Source of the DNA: Cyanobium sp. NS01
GTDB taxonomy: Bacteria > Cyanobacteriota > Cyanobacteriia > PCC-6307 > Cyanobiaceae
Length of the DNA stretch: 64,000 bases
Direction of reading: 5' to 3'
NCBI RefSeq assembly: GCF_014280235.1
Contig: NZ_CP047940.1
Location: 434,001-498,000 of the forward strand
The notes beneath the pieces were generated by a model. It did not search any database, was not told where the DNA came from, and saw nothing but the letters and a program-made list of their open reading frames with translations. This document shows positions 9,781 to 17,374 of this stretch, piece after piece. The position numbers and the translations under genes were made by a program. Positions within the stretch are counted from its first letter, which is position 1. Every line of letters begins with the position of its first letter.

Positions 9781-10993
9781 GCATGCCAGCGGCTGCAGGC
9801 CTCCAGTCGGCCAGCCAGCCGGCGGCCACCCGCAGCTGGTGGCTGCGGCCGGGCAGCCGGGTGAGGTAGGCGAGGCGACGCAACTGGAAGGCGGCCGGGC
9901 CGGCCAGGGTCACCCCGCCCCCCACCAGGCTGGCGTCGCCCACGCCCAGGCTCATCATCTCGCCCAGGTCGCGGAACCCGAAGGGCTCCAGCGGTTCCCC
10001 AGCCCTGGCGCGCACCAGGTTGGCGGCGAGGCAGGTGGCCTGCTGAAAGGCCACCTGGGCGTTGGCCGGAAGGTCGTTCTCACCGCTCTTCACACAGGCA
10101 ATATCCCCCGCTGCAAACAGATCGGTGTAGCCCTGCAAGCGCAGGGTGTCGTCACACAGCAATCGGCCGCGGCGGTCGCTCGTCGGCGCCGGTTCAATCG
10201 TCGGCGGCTGGAAGGCGAGGCCTGCGGTCCAGATCGTGGCCTGCACGGCCAGGGTTTCGGCTCCGGTGGGCCCCTCCAGCTCCAGTCGGCTGGCTCCCAC
10301 CTCCCGCACCCGGGTGTGGGTACGGAGCCGCACGTCGCGCAGCTGCAGGGCCCGCACCGCCTGCTCCCGGTTGAAGGCCTTGGCCTGCTGCAGCGGCTCG
10401 CCGGCCTGCTCGATCAGCTCCACCAGGGCTGTGCCGCCCAGCAGGTCGGACAGCTTGCAGGCCAGCTCCACGCCGCTCGGGCCTGCCCCCACAATCGCCA
10501 GCCGCTGCAGGGGGCGCTGCTGGGCGCGCAGTTGCTGCACCAGCTGTTGCAGGCGCTCGACATCGTCGAGGCTGCGGAAGCTGAGGGCATGGGCCTCCAC
10601 CCCTGGAATGCCAAAGCTGCTGGTGTCTCCTCCGGTGGCCAGCACCAGCTGGCCGAAGTCCAGGCGGCGGCCGCCGCGGGTGGTCACCTGTCGGGCCGTG
10701 CTGTCGATGTGGCTCACCCGATCGCGCATCCAGGCAATCCCCTTGCTGGCCAGCAAGGCGTCGTAGCGGGGCGCGATCTCCCAGCCGCGCAGCTCGCCGC
10801 TCAGCAACTCATAGAGAAGCGGCAGGAACAGGAACCGATCGTTCGGCTCGAGCAGCAGCACCGGCGGCGGTTGCCGCTGCTCGGCGAGAGCCAGGGCGGT
10901 GTACAGACCGGCGAAGCCCCCACCCACGATCAGCACCGGGCCACTGGCCTGGGCGGCAGGGCGCTGCTGGGAGGTCACGGTGGTGGCCGTCAT
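9770..10993 (-). CDS. Type 2 NAD(P)H:quinone oxidoreductase (NDH-2)
   Basis: 407 residues from ATG 10993. Two Rossmann nucleotide-binding sites: the FAD site VLIVGGGFAGLYTALALAEQ near the N-terminus, and an NAD(P)H site AIVGAGPSGVELA in the middle. LVLATGGDTSSF, IWTAGLAFQPP and LFAAGDIA complete the pyridine-nucleotide oxidoreductase pattern. NDH-2 enzymes are monotopic membrane flavoproteins passing electrons from NAD(P)H to quinone without pumping protons. In cyanobacteria they come as NdbA, B and C, and NdbB is linked to phylloquinone biosynthesis. The subtype is not resolved here. It appears to be the first gene of the ndh2-HAD-hflX/prx-anmK run. Confidence 0.9.
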   Translation of the reverse strand: MTATTVTSQQRPAAQASGPVLIVGGGFAGLYTALALAEQRQPPPVLLLEPNDRFLFLPLLYELLSGELRGWEIAPRYDALLASKGIAWMRDRVSHIDSTARQVTTRGGRRLDFGQLVLATGGDTSSFGIPGVEAHALSFRSLDDVERLQQLVQQLRAQQRPLQRLAIVGAGPSGVELACKLSDLLGGTALVELIEQAGEPLQQAKAFNREQAVRALQLRDVRLRTHTRVREVGASRLELEGPTGAETLAVQATIWTAGLAFQPPTIEPAPTSDRRGRLLCDDTLRLQGYTDLFAAGDIACVKSGENDLPANAQVAFQQATCLAANLVRARAGEPLEPFGFRDLGEMMSLGVGDASLVGGGVTLAGPAAFQLRRLAYLTRLPGRSHQLRVAAGWLADWRPAAAGMHGS

Positions 10994-11066
10994 GGCTCGG
11001 TAGGGGGGCGCCCACACACGGCCGGAACCCTAACCAGTGCTCTGGCCCAGGAGCGATGATGAGCCG

Positions 11067-11834
11067 ATGGTGATTGCACAGGCCCCAACCCTGCCCACCG
11101 ACCGCAACGGCCAGGTGGTGTCTCTGGAGCCGTCCCGGCGCTGTCTGGTGGGGCTGTCCCCCCTGGAACAGCTGGCCTGGGCGCTGGACATGTTCGGCGA
11201 CGGCTTCGCCATCACCACCAGTTTCGGCATCCAATCGGCCGTGCTCTTGCACATGGTGAGTGCCCTGGGGCAGCAGCGCCATGTCCGGGTGCCCGTGATC
11301 TGGGTTGACACCGGCTATCTCCCCGCCGAGACCTACCTCTATGCCGAACAGCTCCTCGGGCTGCTCAGCATCGACCTGCACGTGGCCCAGGCCAGCCTCA
11401 GCCCCGCCCGCATGGAGGCCCTGCACGGCCGTCTCTGGGAGACAGGCCGGGTGGAGGACATGGAGACCTACCACCGCATCCGCAAGGTCGAGCCCCTGGA
11501 CCTGGCCCTGCAGCAGCTCGCAGTGGCCTGCTGGGCCAGCGGAGTGCGCGGATCCCAGACCGAGCACCGCCGCGGCATGGACGTGCTCGACGCCGTGCGC
11601 AACCGCTGGGCCCTGCGGCCCCTGCTCCAGTGGAGCAATCGAGACGTGTACTACTACATGGAGAAGCATCAGCTGCCCCAGCACCCCCTCTTTGCCCAGG
11701 GCTATTCCAGCGTCGGTGACTGGCACTCCAGTGGTCCAGACGACGGCTCCAGCCCTGGCCGTTCCAGCCGCTTCGGTGGGCTTCAGCAGGAGTGCGGCAT
11801 CCATCTGCCCGGGTTGATGGGTGAGGGCATCTGA
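11067..11834 (+). CDS. cysH: Phosphoadenylyl-sulfate (PAPS) reductase
   Basis: 255 residues from ATG 11067. Reduces PAPS to sulfite and PAP using thioredoxin. Seen: nucleotide-binding loop ITTSFGIQSAVLL, WVDTGYLPAET, IRKVEPL, and the C-terminal ECGIHLP that carries the catalytic cysteine. The Cys-Cys pairs that hold the 4Fe-4S cluster in APS reductases are missing: RIRKVEPL is preceded by TYH rather than CC, so the PAPS type is favoured. Divergent from NDH-2 with about 70 bases between. It overlaps the downstream coaX by 14 bases. Confidence 0.95.
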   Translation: MVIAQAPTLPTDRNGQVVSLEPSRRCLVGLSPLEQLAWALDMFGDGFAITTSFGIQSAVLLHMVSALGQQRHVRVPVIWVDTGYLPAETYLYAEQLLGLLSIDLHVAQASLSPARMEALHGRLWETGRVEDMETYHRIRKVEPLDLALQQLAVACWASGVRGSQTEHRRGMDVLDAVRNRWALRPLLQWSNRDVYYYMEKHQLPQHPLFAQGYSSVGDWHSSGPDDGSSPGRSSRFGGLQQECGIHLPGLMGEGI

Positions 11835-12522
11835 TCCGGCGGAGGAGGCGCCAGGCCTCTGGCTGCTGATCGGCAACAGCCGCTGGCACTGGGCCCGCGG
11901 CAGCCTGGATCAGTGGCGCTGCTGGAGTGTTGCCCCCGGAGCCGAGGCGGGTCCGGGCCACGCGCCAACGGCCTGGGCGGCCGTGGGTCCCGTGGCGGCC
12001 CAGTCAGGACTGGATCCCACCACGCGGCTGGGGCTGAAGCAGGTGCCGCTCGTTGCGGCGCCCCCCTGGCTGGGCGTCGATCGGGCCCTGGTGGGCTGGC
12101 AGGCCTGGCAGCAGAGCGCTGGGCCGGTGCTGGTGGCCGACGCCGGCACGGCCCTGAGCCTCACCCGGGTGGGGGGTGACGGGCGTTTCGCCGGCGGCCG
12201 GATCCTCGCCGGAGCGGCGCTCCAGTGGCGGGCCCTGGCCGCCGCAACGGCCCAGCTGCCCACCCTGCCAGCCAGCTGCGGCCAGCTCCCTGCTGATCCC
12301 TGGCCCCATGACACCGCTGAGGCGATCCGCTCAGGTGTGCTGCGCGGCCTGGCCGCGGCTGTGGAGCTGGCCTGGCGGGAGGCCTGCCAGCTCTCGCCTG
12401 GCTGCTCGCTCTGGATCACCGGCGGGGATGGAGCTGAACTCGCCGCCCTGCTGGGCCGTGACGCTGAGCCGGATCTGGCGCTGCGGGCCCTGGCCCGGCT
12501 CAGGCCAGCCCCAGGTCGCTGA
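11821..12522 (+). CDS. coaX: Type III pantothenate kinase
   Basis: 233 residues, GTG start at 11821 inside the 3' end of cysH, suggesting coupled translation. Phosphorylates pantothenate, the first step to coenzyme A. Type III signatures: an N-terminal IGNSRWHWA phosphate-binding loop, GVDRALVGWQAW, and the catalytic VADAGTALSL. A late GVLRGLAAAVELAW helix and WITGGDGAELA follow, as expected. Slightly shorter than many homologues (about 250) but all motifs are present. Convergent with bcp, overlapping it by 23 bases. Confidence 0.9.
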   Translation: MRASDPAEEAPGLWLLIGNSRWHWARGSLDQWRCWSVAPGAEAGPGHAPTAWAAVGPVAAQSGLDPTTRLGLKQVPLVAAPPWLGVDRALVGWQAWQQSAGPVLVADAGTALSLTRVGGDGRFAGGRILAGAALQWRALAAATAQLPTLPASCGQLPADPWPHDTAEAIRSGVLRGLAAAVELAWREACQLSPGCSLWITGGDGAELAALLGRDAEPDLALRALARLRPAPGR

Positions 12523-12967
12523 GGATGGTGTCGGCCATGCTGTCGGCCTTCACCTTGGTGTAGATCCGCTCCAGCTTGCCCTCGGCATCGATCACGAAGG
12601 TGTGTCGCATCATGCCCATGTATTCCCGGCCCATGAAGGTCTTGAGGCCGTAGCTCTCGTAGGCCGTGGCCACGGGGCAGGGCTCGGCGTCGCTGAGCAG
12701 AGTGAAGGGGAGGGTGTACTTGGCGATGAACTTGGCGTGGCTGGCCGCGCCGTCCTTGCTGATCCCCAGTACGGCGATGCCGTGGTCGGCGAAGGCGCTC
12801 CACTGGTCGCGGAAGTTGCAGGCTTCCTTGGTGCAGCCCGGGGTGTCGTCCTTGGGATAGAAGTACACCACCACCCTCTGGCCCCTGAGGCTCTCCAGGC
12901 TCACGGGTGTGCCGTTCTGGTCGGGCAGGGTGAAATCCGGGGCGGCATCGCCGATCGCGAGGGCCAT
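12500..12967 (-). CDS. bcp: Peroxiredoxin Q / bacterioferritin comigratory protein
   Basis: 155 residues from ATG 12967. A thiol peroxidase with peroxidatic Cys45 and, five residues on, resolving Cys50 in DDTPGCTKEACNFRD, the classic PrxQ spacing. The start MALAIGDAAPDFTLPDQNG is typical. Expected to be reduced by thioredoxin and protects against hydroperoxides. The frame is open further upstream to 13138, but that part lacks family similarity. The gene diverges from the secreted DUF1400-like protein. Confidence 0.96.
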   Translation of the reverse strand: MALAIGDAAPDFTLPDQNGTPVSLESLRGQRVVVYFYPKDDTPGCTKEACNFRDQWSAFADHGIAVLGISKDGAASHAKFIAKYTLPFTLLSDAEPCPVATAYESYGLKTFMGREYMGMMRHTFVIDAEGKLERIYTKVKADSMADTILSDLGLA

Positions 12968-13143
12968 CGTGCAGGTAACAGACACTGGGGAGAGATTACG
13001 GGCTCGCCCCGATAGGAGGTGGCTCGATGGTCCGCCGTGCCAGGCCGCTTGGAGCGAGGGTGTCGGTTTGTTGACGCGTCTTGCGCCTTGCGGGCAAGGG
13101 TGGCAGCGAAGGCTACTTTGATGAATGAATTGACTCAACTCTC

Positions 13144-13818
13144 GTGATCAAGAGCCTGTTGGCCGGACTGTTCGTTGGTGCGGCCCTGACTTCTTCCGCC
13201 CTGCCCGTTTCAGCTGCTGTTGACAACGATCTGCCTGTTCGCTGGAACTCCGGTGGCGCCGTGTGGTCGACCAACCAGGGCGCTGTGGACACCTACCTGG
13301 AAACCGGCGACGTCACCGACCGCGGCCTCCAGGGCGGCCTCCAGAACTCCGGCTGGACGGCCGATGAGGTGCGTGACGGCATGAAGAAGACCTACGACGT
13401 GGACCTGGTCGGCGTCACCCGCTTCCTCTACTCCGACGACGGCGTCAAGTTCCTCAAGAACCAGTCCACCAGCTACTTCCCGTACTGGAGCATGAACACC
13501 TATGCCGTGCAGGCGCTGCGCTCGGCGATCATCGAGGACGCCCGCGACGGCGAAATCTCCTCGGCCGGCATCATGACCGCCCTGCCCACCGACATGCGCC
13601 TGGCTGATTTCTGCGGCACCTACACCGGCGCCCAGAACGTCTGCGCCGAGGGACGTTGCCAGGGTGATGCCCAGTGCACCTCCCTGCTCTCCTGGTATGT
13701 GTTCCTGCCGGCCTGCATCCAGGCCAACCAGATGGCCGACCCCGTGGCCGAAGTGCGCACCACGGCTCCCGCCCCCGCTCCGATGGCTCAGCCCATGCCC
13801 ATCCGCGGCCTCTGGTGA
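13144..13818 (+). CDS. Secreted protein with DUF1400-like helical domain
   Basis: 224 residues, GTG start. A clear signal peptide (MIKSLLAGLFVGAALTSSAL..SAA, cleavage near residue 24) is followed by a helical domain containing VDTYLETGDVTD, VTRFLYSDDGVKFL and ALRSAIIEDARDGEIS. These match in order the N-terminal DUF1400 domain that in cyanobacteria normally precedes an alpha/beta hydrolase. Here no hydrolase follows: the C-terminal part has several cysteines (FCGTYTGAQNVCAEGRCQG) and a Pro/Ala-rich tail. Function unknown; location periplasmic or secreted. A rho-independent terminator lies 36 bases downstream. Confidence 0.8.
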   Translation: MIKSLLAGLFVGAALTSSALPVSAAVDNDLPVRWNSGGAVWSTNQGAVDTYLETGDVTDRGLQGGLQNSGWTADEVRDGMKKTYDVDLVGVTRFLYSDDGVKFLKNQSTSYFPYWSMNTYAVQALRSAIIEDARDGEISSAGIMTALPTDMRLADFCGTYTGAQNVCAEGRCQGDAQCTSLLSWYVFLPACIQANQMADPVAEVRTTAPAPAPMAQPMPIRGLW

Positions 13819-13854
13819 GTCCGGGCCCCAGGGCCTGCTTCAAGTGCTTCTTTC

Positions 13855-13881
13855 AGCCCCGGGTTACCCCCGGGGCTTTTT
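13855..13881 (+). terminator. Rho-independent terminator after the secreted protein gene
   Basis: A 9-bp perfect stem, AGCCCCGGG paired with CCCGGGGCT, with a 5-base loop is followed by a run of five T. It directly follows the gene ending at 13818. On the other strand there is no T run, so it should not stop rarA transcription, which ends beside it. Confidence 0.85.
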
Positions 13882-13886
13882 GCTGT

Positions 13887-16115
13887 TCAAACGCCCTGGG
13901 GTGCCTCCACCAGCAGCAGGGTGTGGCTGAGGGTCTGGGGCAGCGGCCGCCCCAGGTTCTGGCGCAGCAGCGTGGCCATCGTCTCCAGGGCCGCCGCCGC
14001 GCCGGCCGCACCCAGTTGCGCCCGCAGGCCCTCGCGGTAGCGGCTCTCAGGCGCCAGCCAGCGCTCGATGCGGCCGCTGTCCAGGCTGAGCTGGAGGGCC
14101 TCGTCCCAGCACTCCCGGCCGACGCTCGCTCCGTGCTCCTGCAGGATCTCCTCCACCGCTGCGAGGGGGGGCTGGCTGGGGGCCAGGGCCTGCCGCTCGG
14201 CGCTGACGATCCTGGCCAGCGCCGCCGGTGGGGCCCCGCTGGGCCAGCTGCGCTGCAGTGCCTCCGCAGGCCCCAGCCGTGGCTGGCTGAACAGCAGCCT
14301 GCCCTGGCCACCGGCGCTGAGCAAGGGCACCAGGGCTCCGATCCAGTCGGCCAGCACCGGAGCGCTGGCCTGTCGCCAGGGATGACGCGCCGCGATCCAC
14401 TCGAAACGCCCTGAGGCCCCGGCGCCGAGGGCCTGCAGCAGGGCTGTGGGGTGGTGGGGCGGTACCACCAGAATCTCGGGGCGGCGCAGGGCATCGAGCA
14501 CCTGCAGCTGGGCGCCGAGCCGCTCCCGTTCGGCCTCGCTCGCCACGGTCATCACCACCCCGCCCTCGGGGGTGGCCTCCAGCGGATCCAGGGCCCACAG
14601 CAGGGAGTGGGCCTCCAGCACCAGCACCCGGTCGTGACGCTGCCAGCGTGCCCCTGCCCAGAACCGTCGCCGCAGCTGATCCAGGCGGGCGCCCTCGGCC
14701 CCGGCCTGCCGCTGCAGCCAGCGCTCCAGCTGAGGGTCCTCGGGACTGCCGCTGAGGATCTCGCCCCCCTCGGCTGCGTTCTCAGCGGCGGCGGCGAGCT
14801 GGGCGGCACGGCGCTGCTGCAGTCGCTGCCGCCGCCCCCCTTCCCAGCCGAGGCCCCCGGGCTGCCAGAACAGCTGTCCCTGCAGGCTGTCCGGCAGGTA
14901 TTGCTGCGCCACCCAGTGCTCCGCGTAGGCGTGGGGATAGCGGTAGCCGATGCCGTCTCCGAAGGCCTCGCCATCGCGGTTGCCATCGCGCAGATGGGCT
15001 GGCACCTGCTGGCGGTTGGCCTGGCGCACGCACTTGAGGGCGTCAAAAAACCCCAGCACGCTGTTGCTCTTCTCGGTGGAGGCCAGGTAGAGCGCGGCCT
15101 GGGCCAGGGGATAGAGGCCCTCGGGCAGGCCTACCCGCTCGAAGGCGGCGGCGCAGGCCTCCACCACCACCACTGCCTGGGGATCGGCCAGGCCCACGTC
15201 TTCCCCGGCCGCGATCAGCATTCGCCGGAAGATGAAGCGGGGGTTTTCCCCCGCCTCCACCATCCGGGCCAGCCAGAACAGGGCCGCATCGGCGTCGCTG
15301 CCGCGCAGTGCCTTGATGAAGGCGCTGATCGTGTCGAAGTGGGCATCCCCCTGCTTGTCGTAGAGCACGGCGCGCTGCTGGATCGACTCCTCCGCGATCG
15401 CCAGATCGATCGGGATCGTCCCCTCGGGTCCAGGCGGGGTGGTCTCCACCGCCAGTTCGAGGGCATTGAGCAGGCTGCGGGCGTCGCCACCGGCCACATC
15501 CACCAGGTGATCGGCGGCCTCGGGGCTGAGCTGCACCGCCAGCTGGCCATAGCCTCGCTCAGGATCGCGGAGCGCCCGCTCCAGCAACTGCCGCAGCTGG
15601 GGGGCCTCCAGCGGCTGCAGTCGAAACAACCGTGACCGGCTCACCAGGGCCTTGTTCACCTCGAAGTAGGGGTTTTCGGTGGTGGCGCCGATCAGGGTCA
15701 CCGTGCCGTTCTCCACCCAGGGCAGCAGCGCGTCCTGCTGGGCGGTGTTGAAGCGGTGCACCTCGTCCACGAACAACAGGGTGCGCAGGCCGTGCTGTTC
15801 GAGTCGGCTGCGGGCTTCCTCCACGGCGCTGCGCAGGTCCTTCACTCCCGAGAGCACGGCATTGAGGCTGGTGAAGTGGGCGCGGGTGCTGCCGGCGATG
15901 ATCCGCGCCAGGGTGGTTTTGCCAGTGCCGGGGGGGCCGTGCAGGATCAGGTTGCCCACCCGGTCGGCGGCGATGGCCCGCCGCAGCAGCCTCCCGGGCC
16001 CCAGGATCGCCTCCTGGCCCACGAACTCCTCCAGGACCCGAGGGCGCAGGCGATCAGCGAGCGGCGCCAGGGCCCGGCGCTGCTGCTCACCGTGATGGCT
16101 GAACAGGTCGCTCAA
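13887..16115 (-). CDS. rarA: RarA/MgsA AAA+ ATPase fused to a large C-terminal domain
   Basis: About 742 residues from a TTG at 16115; the frame is open to an ATG at 16175, which would add 20 poorly conserved residues. Residues 1 to about 435 are RarA (MgsA), which acts at stalled replication forks: Walker A GPPGTGKTT, Walker B LLFVDEVHRF, sensor GATTENP, then the tetramerisation region ending near YRYPHAYAEHWVAQQYLP. Standard RarA ends there at about 440 residues. The remaining 300 form an extra region whose centre (RVLVLEAHSLLWAL, GGVVMTVASEAER) resembles a degenerate Rossmann methyltransferase fold. Such fusions are known from picocyanobacterial annotations; the role of the extension is unknown. 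Confidence 0.9.
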   Translation of the reverse strand: MSDLFSHHGEQQRRALAPLADRLRPRVLEEFVGQEAILGPGRLLRRAIAADRVGNLILHGPPGTGKTTLARIIAGSTRAHFTSLNAVLSGVKDLRSAVEEARSRLEQHGLRTLLFVDEVHRFNTAQQDALLPWVENGTVTLIGATTENPYFEVNKALVSRSRLFRLQPLEAPQLRQLLERALRDPERGYGQLAVQLSPEAADHLVDVAGGDARSLLNALELAVETTPPGPEGTIPIDLAIAEESIQQRAVLYDKQGDAHFDTISAFIKALRGSDADAALFWLARMVEAGENPRFIFRRMLIAAGEDVGLADPQAVVVVEACAAAFERVGLPEGLYPLAQAALYLASTEKSNSVLGFFDALKCVRQANRQQVPAHLRDGNRDGEAFGDGIGYRYPHAYAEHWVAQQYLPDSLQGQLFWQPGGLGWEGGRRQRLQQRRAAQLAAAAENAAEGGEILSGSPEDPQLERWLQRQAGAEGARLDQLRRRFWAGARWQRHDRVLVLEAHSLLWALDPLEATPEGGVVMTVASEAERERLGAQLQVLDALRRPEILVVPPHHPTALLQALGAGASGRFEWIAARHPWRQASAPVLADWIGALVPLLSAGGQGRLLFSQPRLGPAEALQRSWPSGAPPAALARIVSAERQALAPSQPPLAAVEEILQEHGASVGRECWDEALQLSLDSGRIERWLAPESRYREGLRAQLGAAGAAAALETMATLLRQNLGRPLPQTLSHTLLLVEAPQGV

Positions 16116-16222
16116 AGGGTGCTGCGGCAAGGGTGGGCTGTGGACGATCCTGGTGCCTGTCCCGGCGGCAGGCATCCGTCACCGCCATCCTCCAGACTGT
16201 GGAGCAACGGCTTGGGCTTCTT

Positions 16223-17323
16223 TTGCGGGAACGGCATGGGGCCCGGGGAGCTGTGGTGCTGGTGCTCTTCTCCACGGGCGTGATCTTTGCGGGCTGTGCC
16301 CAGCCACCGCCGCCGCCACCCCGGGTGGTTGGGGTGGCCGCTGTGCCAGTGGAGTCGGCGCCCTTCCAGGACACCGTCGACACCATTGGCACCCTGGAGG
16401 CCCTCGAGGAGGTGTCCCTGGCCACCCGCGTAACGGGCCGCATCGACCGCCTGCTGGTGCGGGAGGGGCAACTGGTCCAGCAGGGCCAGCCGATCCTGCA
16501 GCTTGACCAGACCCAGGCCCGCGCCCAGCTCGCCGCCACCAGCGAGGAGCGCGACAACCTCTGCATCGATTTCCGCCGCTTCGACTTCCTGGCTGCCAAG
16601 GGGGCGGCCAGTGCGCTGCAGCGCGACAGCTTCAAGGCCCGCTGCCTGCAGGCCAACGAGGATGTCAAGGCCCGTCAGGCCGACCTCGCCTTCAGCAACC
16701 TGCAGGCACCGATCACCGGCGTGGTCAGTGATCTGGAGGTGCGGCAGGGGGATGTGGTGCAGGCCGGCACCCCCTTCACCAAGGTGATCCGCAACGACAG
16801 GCTGCTGATGCGGATCGACATCCCGGCGGTGCAGTCGGCCCGGGTGCGGGTGGGCCAGGCCGTCACCGTGCGCCGCCCCGATGCCAGTGGCACCCTGGTG
16901 CGGGGCCGGATTGACTTCATCGATCCTGTGGTCACCTCCTCCAGCCAGGGCCTGCTGGTGAAGGCGGCGCTGCCCAATCCCACCGGCACCCTGCGCACCG
17001 GCCTGCGTCTCCAGACCCTGGTGGAGCTGGACCGTCAGACCCTGCCGGCGGTTCCCTTCGCGGCCGTCACCCAGTCGTCCGGCCAGAGCTTTGTGTATCG
17101 CCTCGGCACCCTCAGCGACCTGCGCCGCCAGCCCGGCAAAGCCCCCCTGGAACAGCTGAGCAAGCTGCCCCCCAGCACCCGCTTCGCCCTGCAGACCCCC
17201 GTGCGGCTGGGCCCCCTCCAGAACAACCGCTATGCCGTTCTGGAGGGGGTGGGGCCCGGAGCTCAGGTGATCACCACCAACCTGCTGAACCTGCGCCACG
17301 GAACCCCGGTGAAGCTCAACTGA
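16223..17323 (+). CDS. RND efflux adaptor (membrane fusion protein), lipoprotein
   Basis: About 366 residues from a TTG at 16223. This start gives a short basic n-region, a hydrophobic core and a lipobox ending FAGC, so the mature protein would be lipid-anchored. The frame is open back to a GTG at 16133, which would place about 50 residues before the lipobox. The body has the HlyD/AcrA layout: beta-barrel and lipoyl halves (TLEALEEVSLATRVTGRID, LQAPITGVVSDLEV) around a short coiled-coil hairpin (about residues 95-160). It bridges the inner-membrane pump encoded 51 bases downstream to an outer-membrane channel, which is not in the window. Confidence 0.88.
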   Translation: MRERHGARGAVVLVLFSTGVIFAGCAQPPPPPPRVVGVAAVPVESAPFQDTVDTIGTLEALEEVSLATRVTGRIDRLLVREGQLVQQGQPILQLDQTQARAQLAATSEERDNLCIDFRRFDFLAAKGAASALQRDSFKARCLQANEDVKARQADLAFSNLQAPITGVVSDLEVRQGDVVQAGTPFTKVIRNDRLLMRIDIPAVQSARVRVGQAVTVRRPDASGTLVRGRIDFIDPVVTSSSQGLLVKAALPNPTGTLRTGLRLQTLVELDRQTLPAVPFAAVTQSSGQSFVYRLGTLSDLRRQPGKAPLEQLSKLPPSTRFALQTPVRLGPLQNNRYAVLEGVGPGAQVITTNLLNLRHGTPVKLN

Positions 17324-17374
17324 ACCCCTGAGCTCCTGAACCGCTGAGCTTTCCGGACCTGCCGATCTTCCCCT

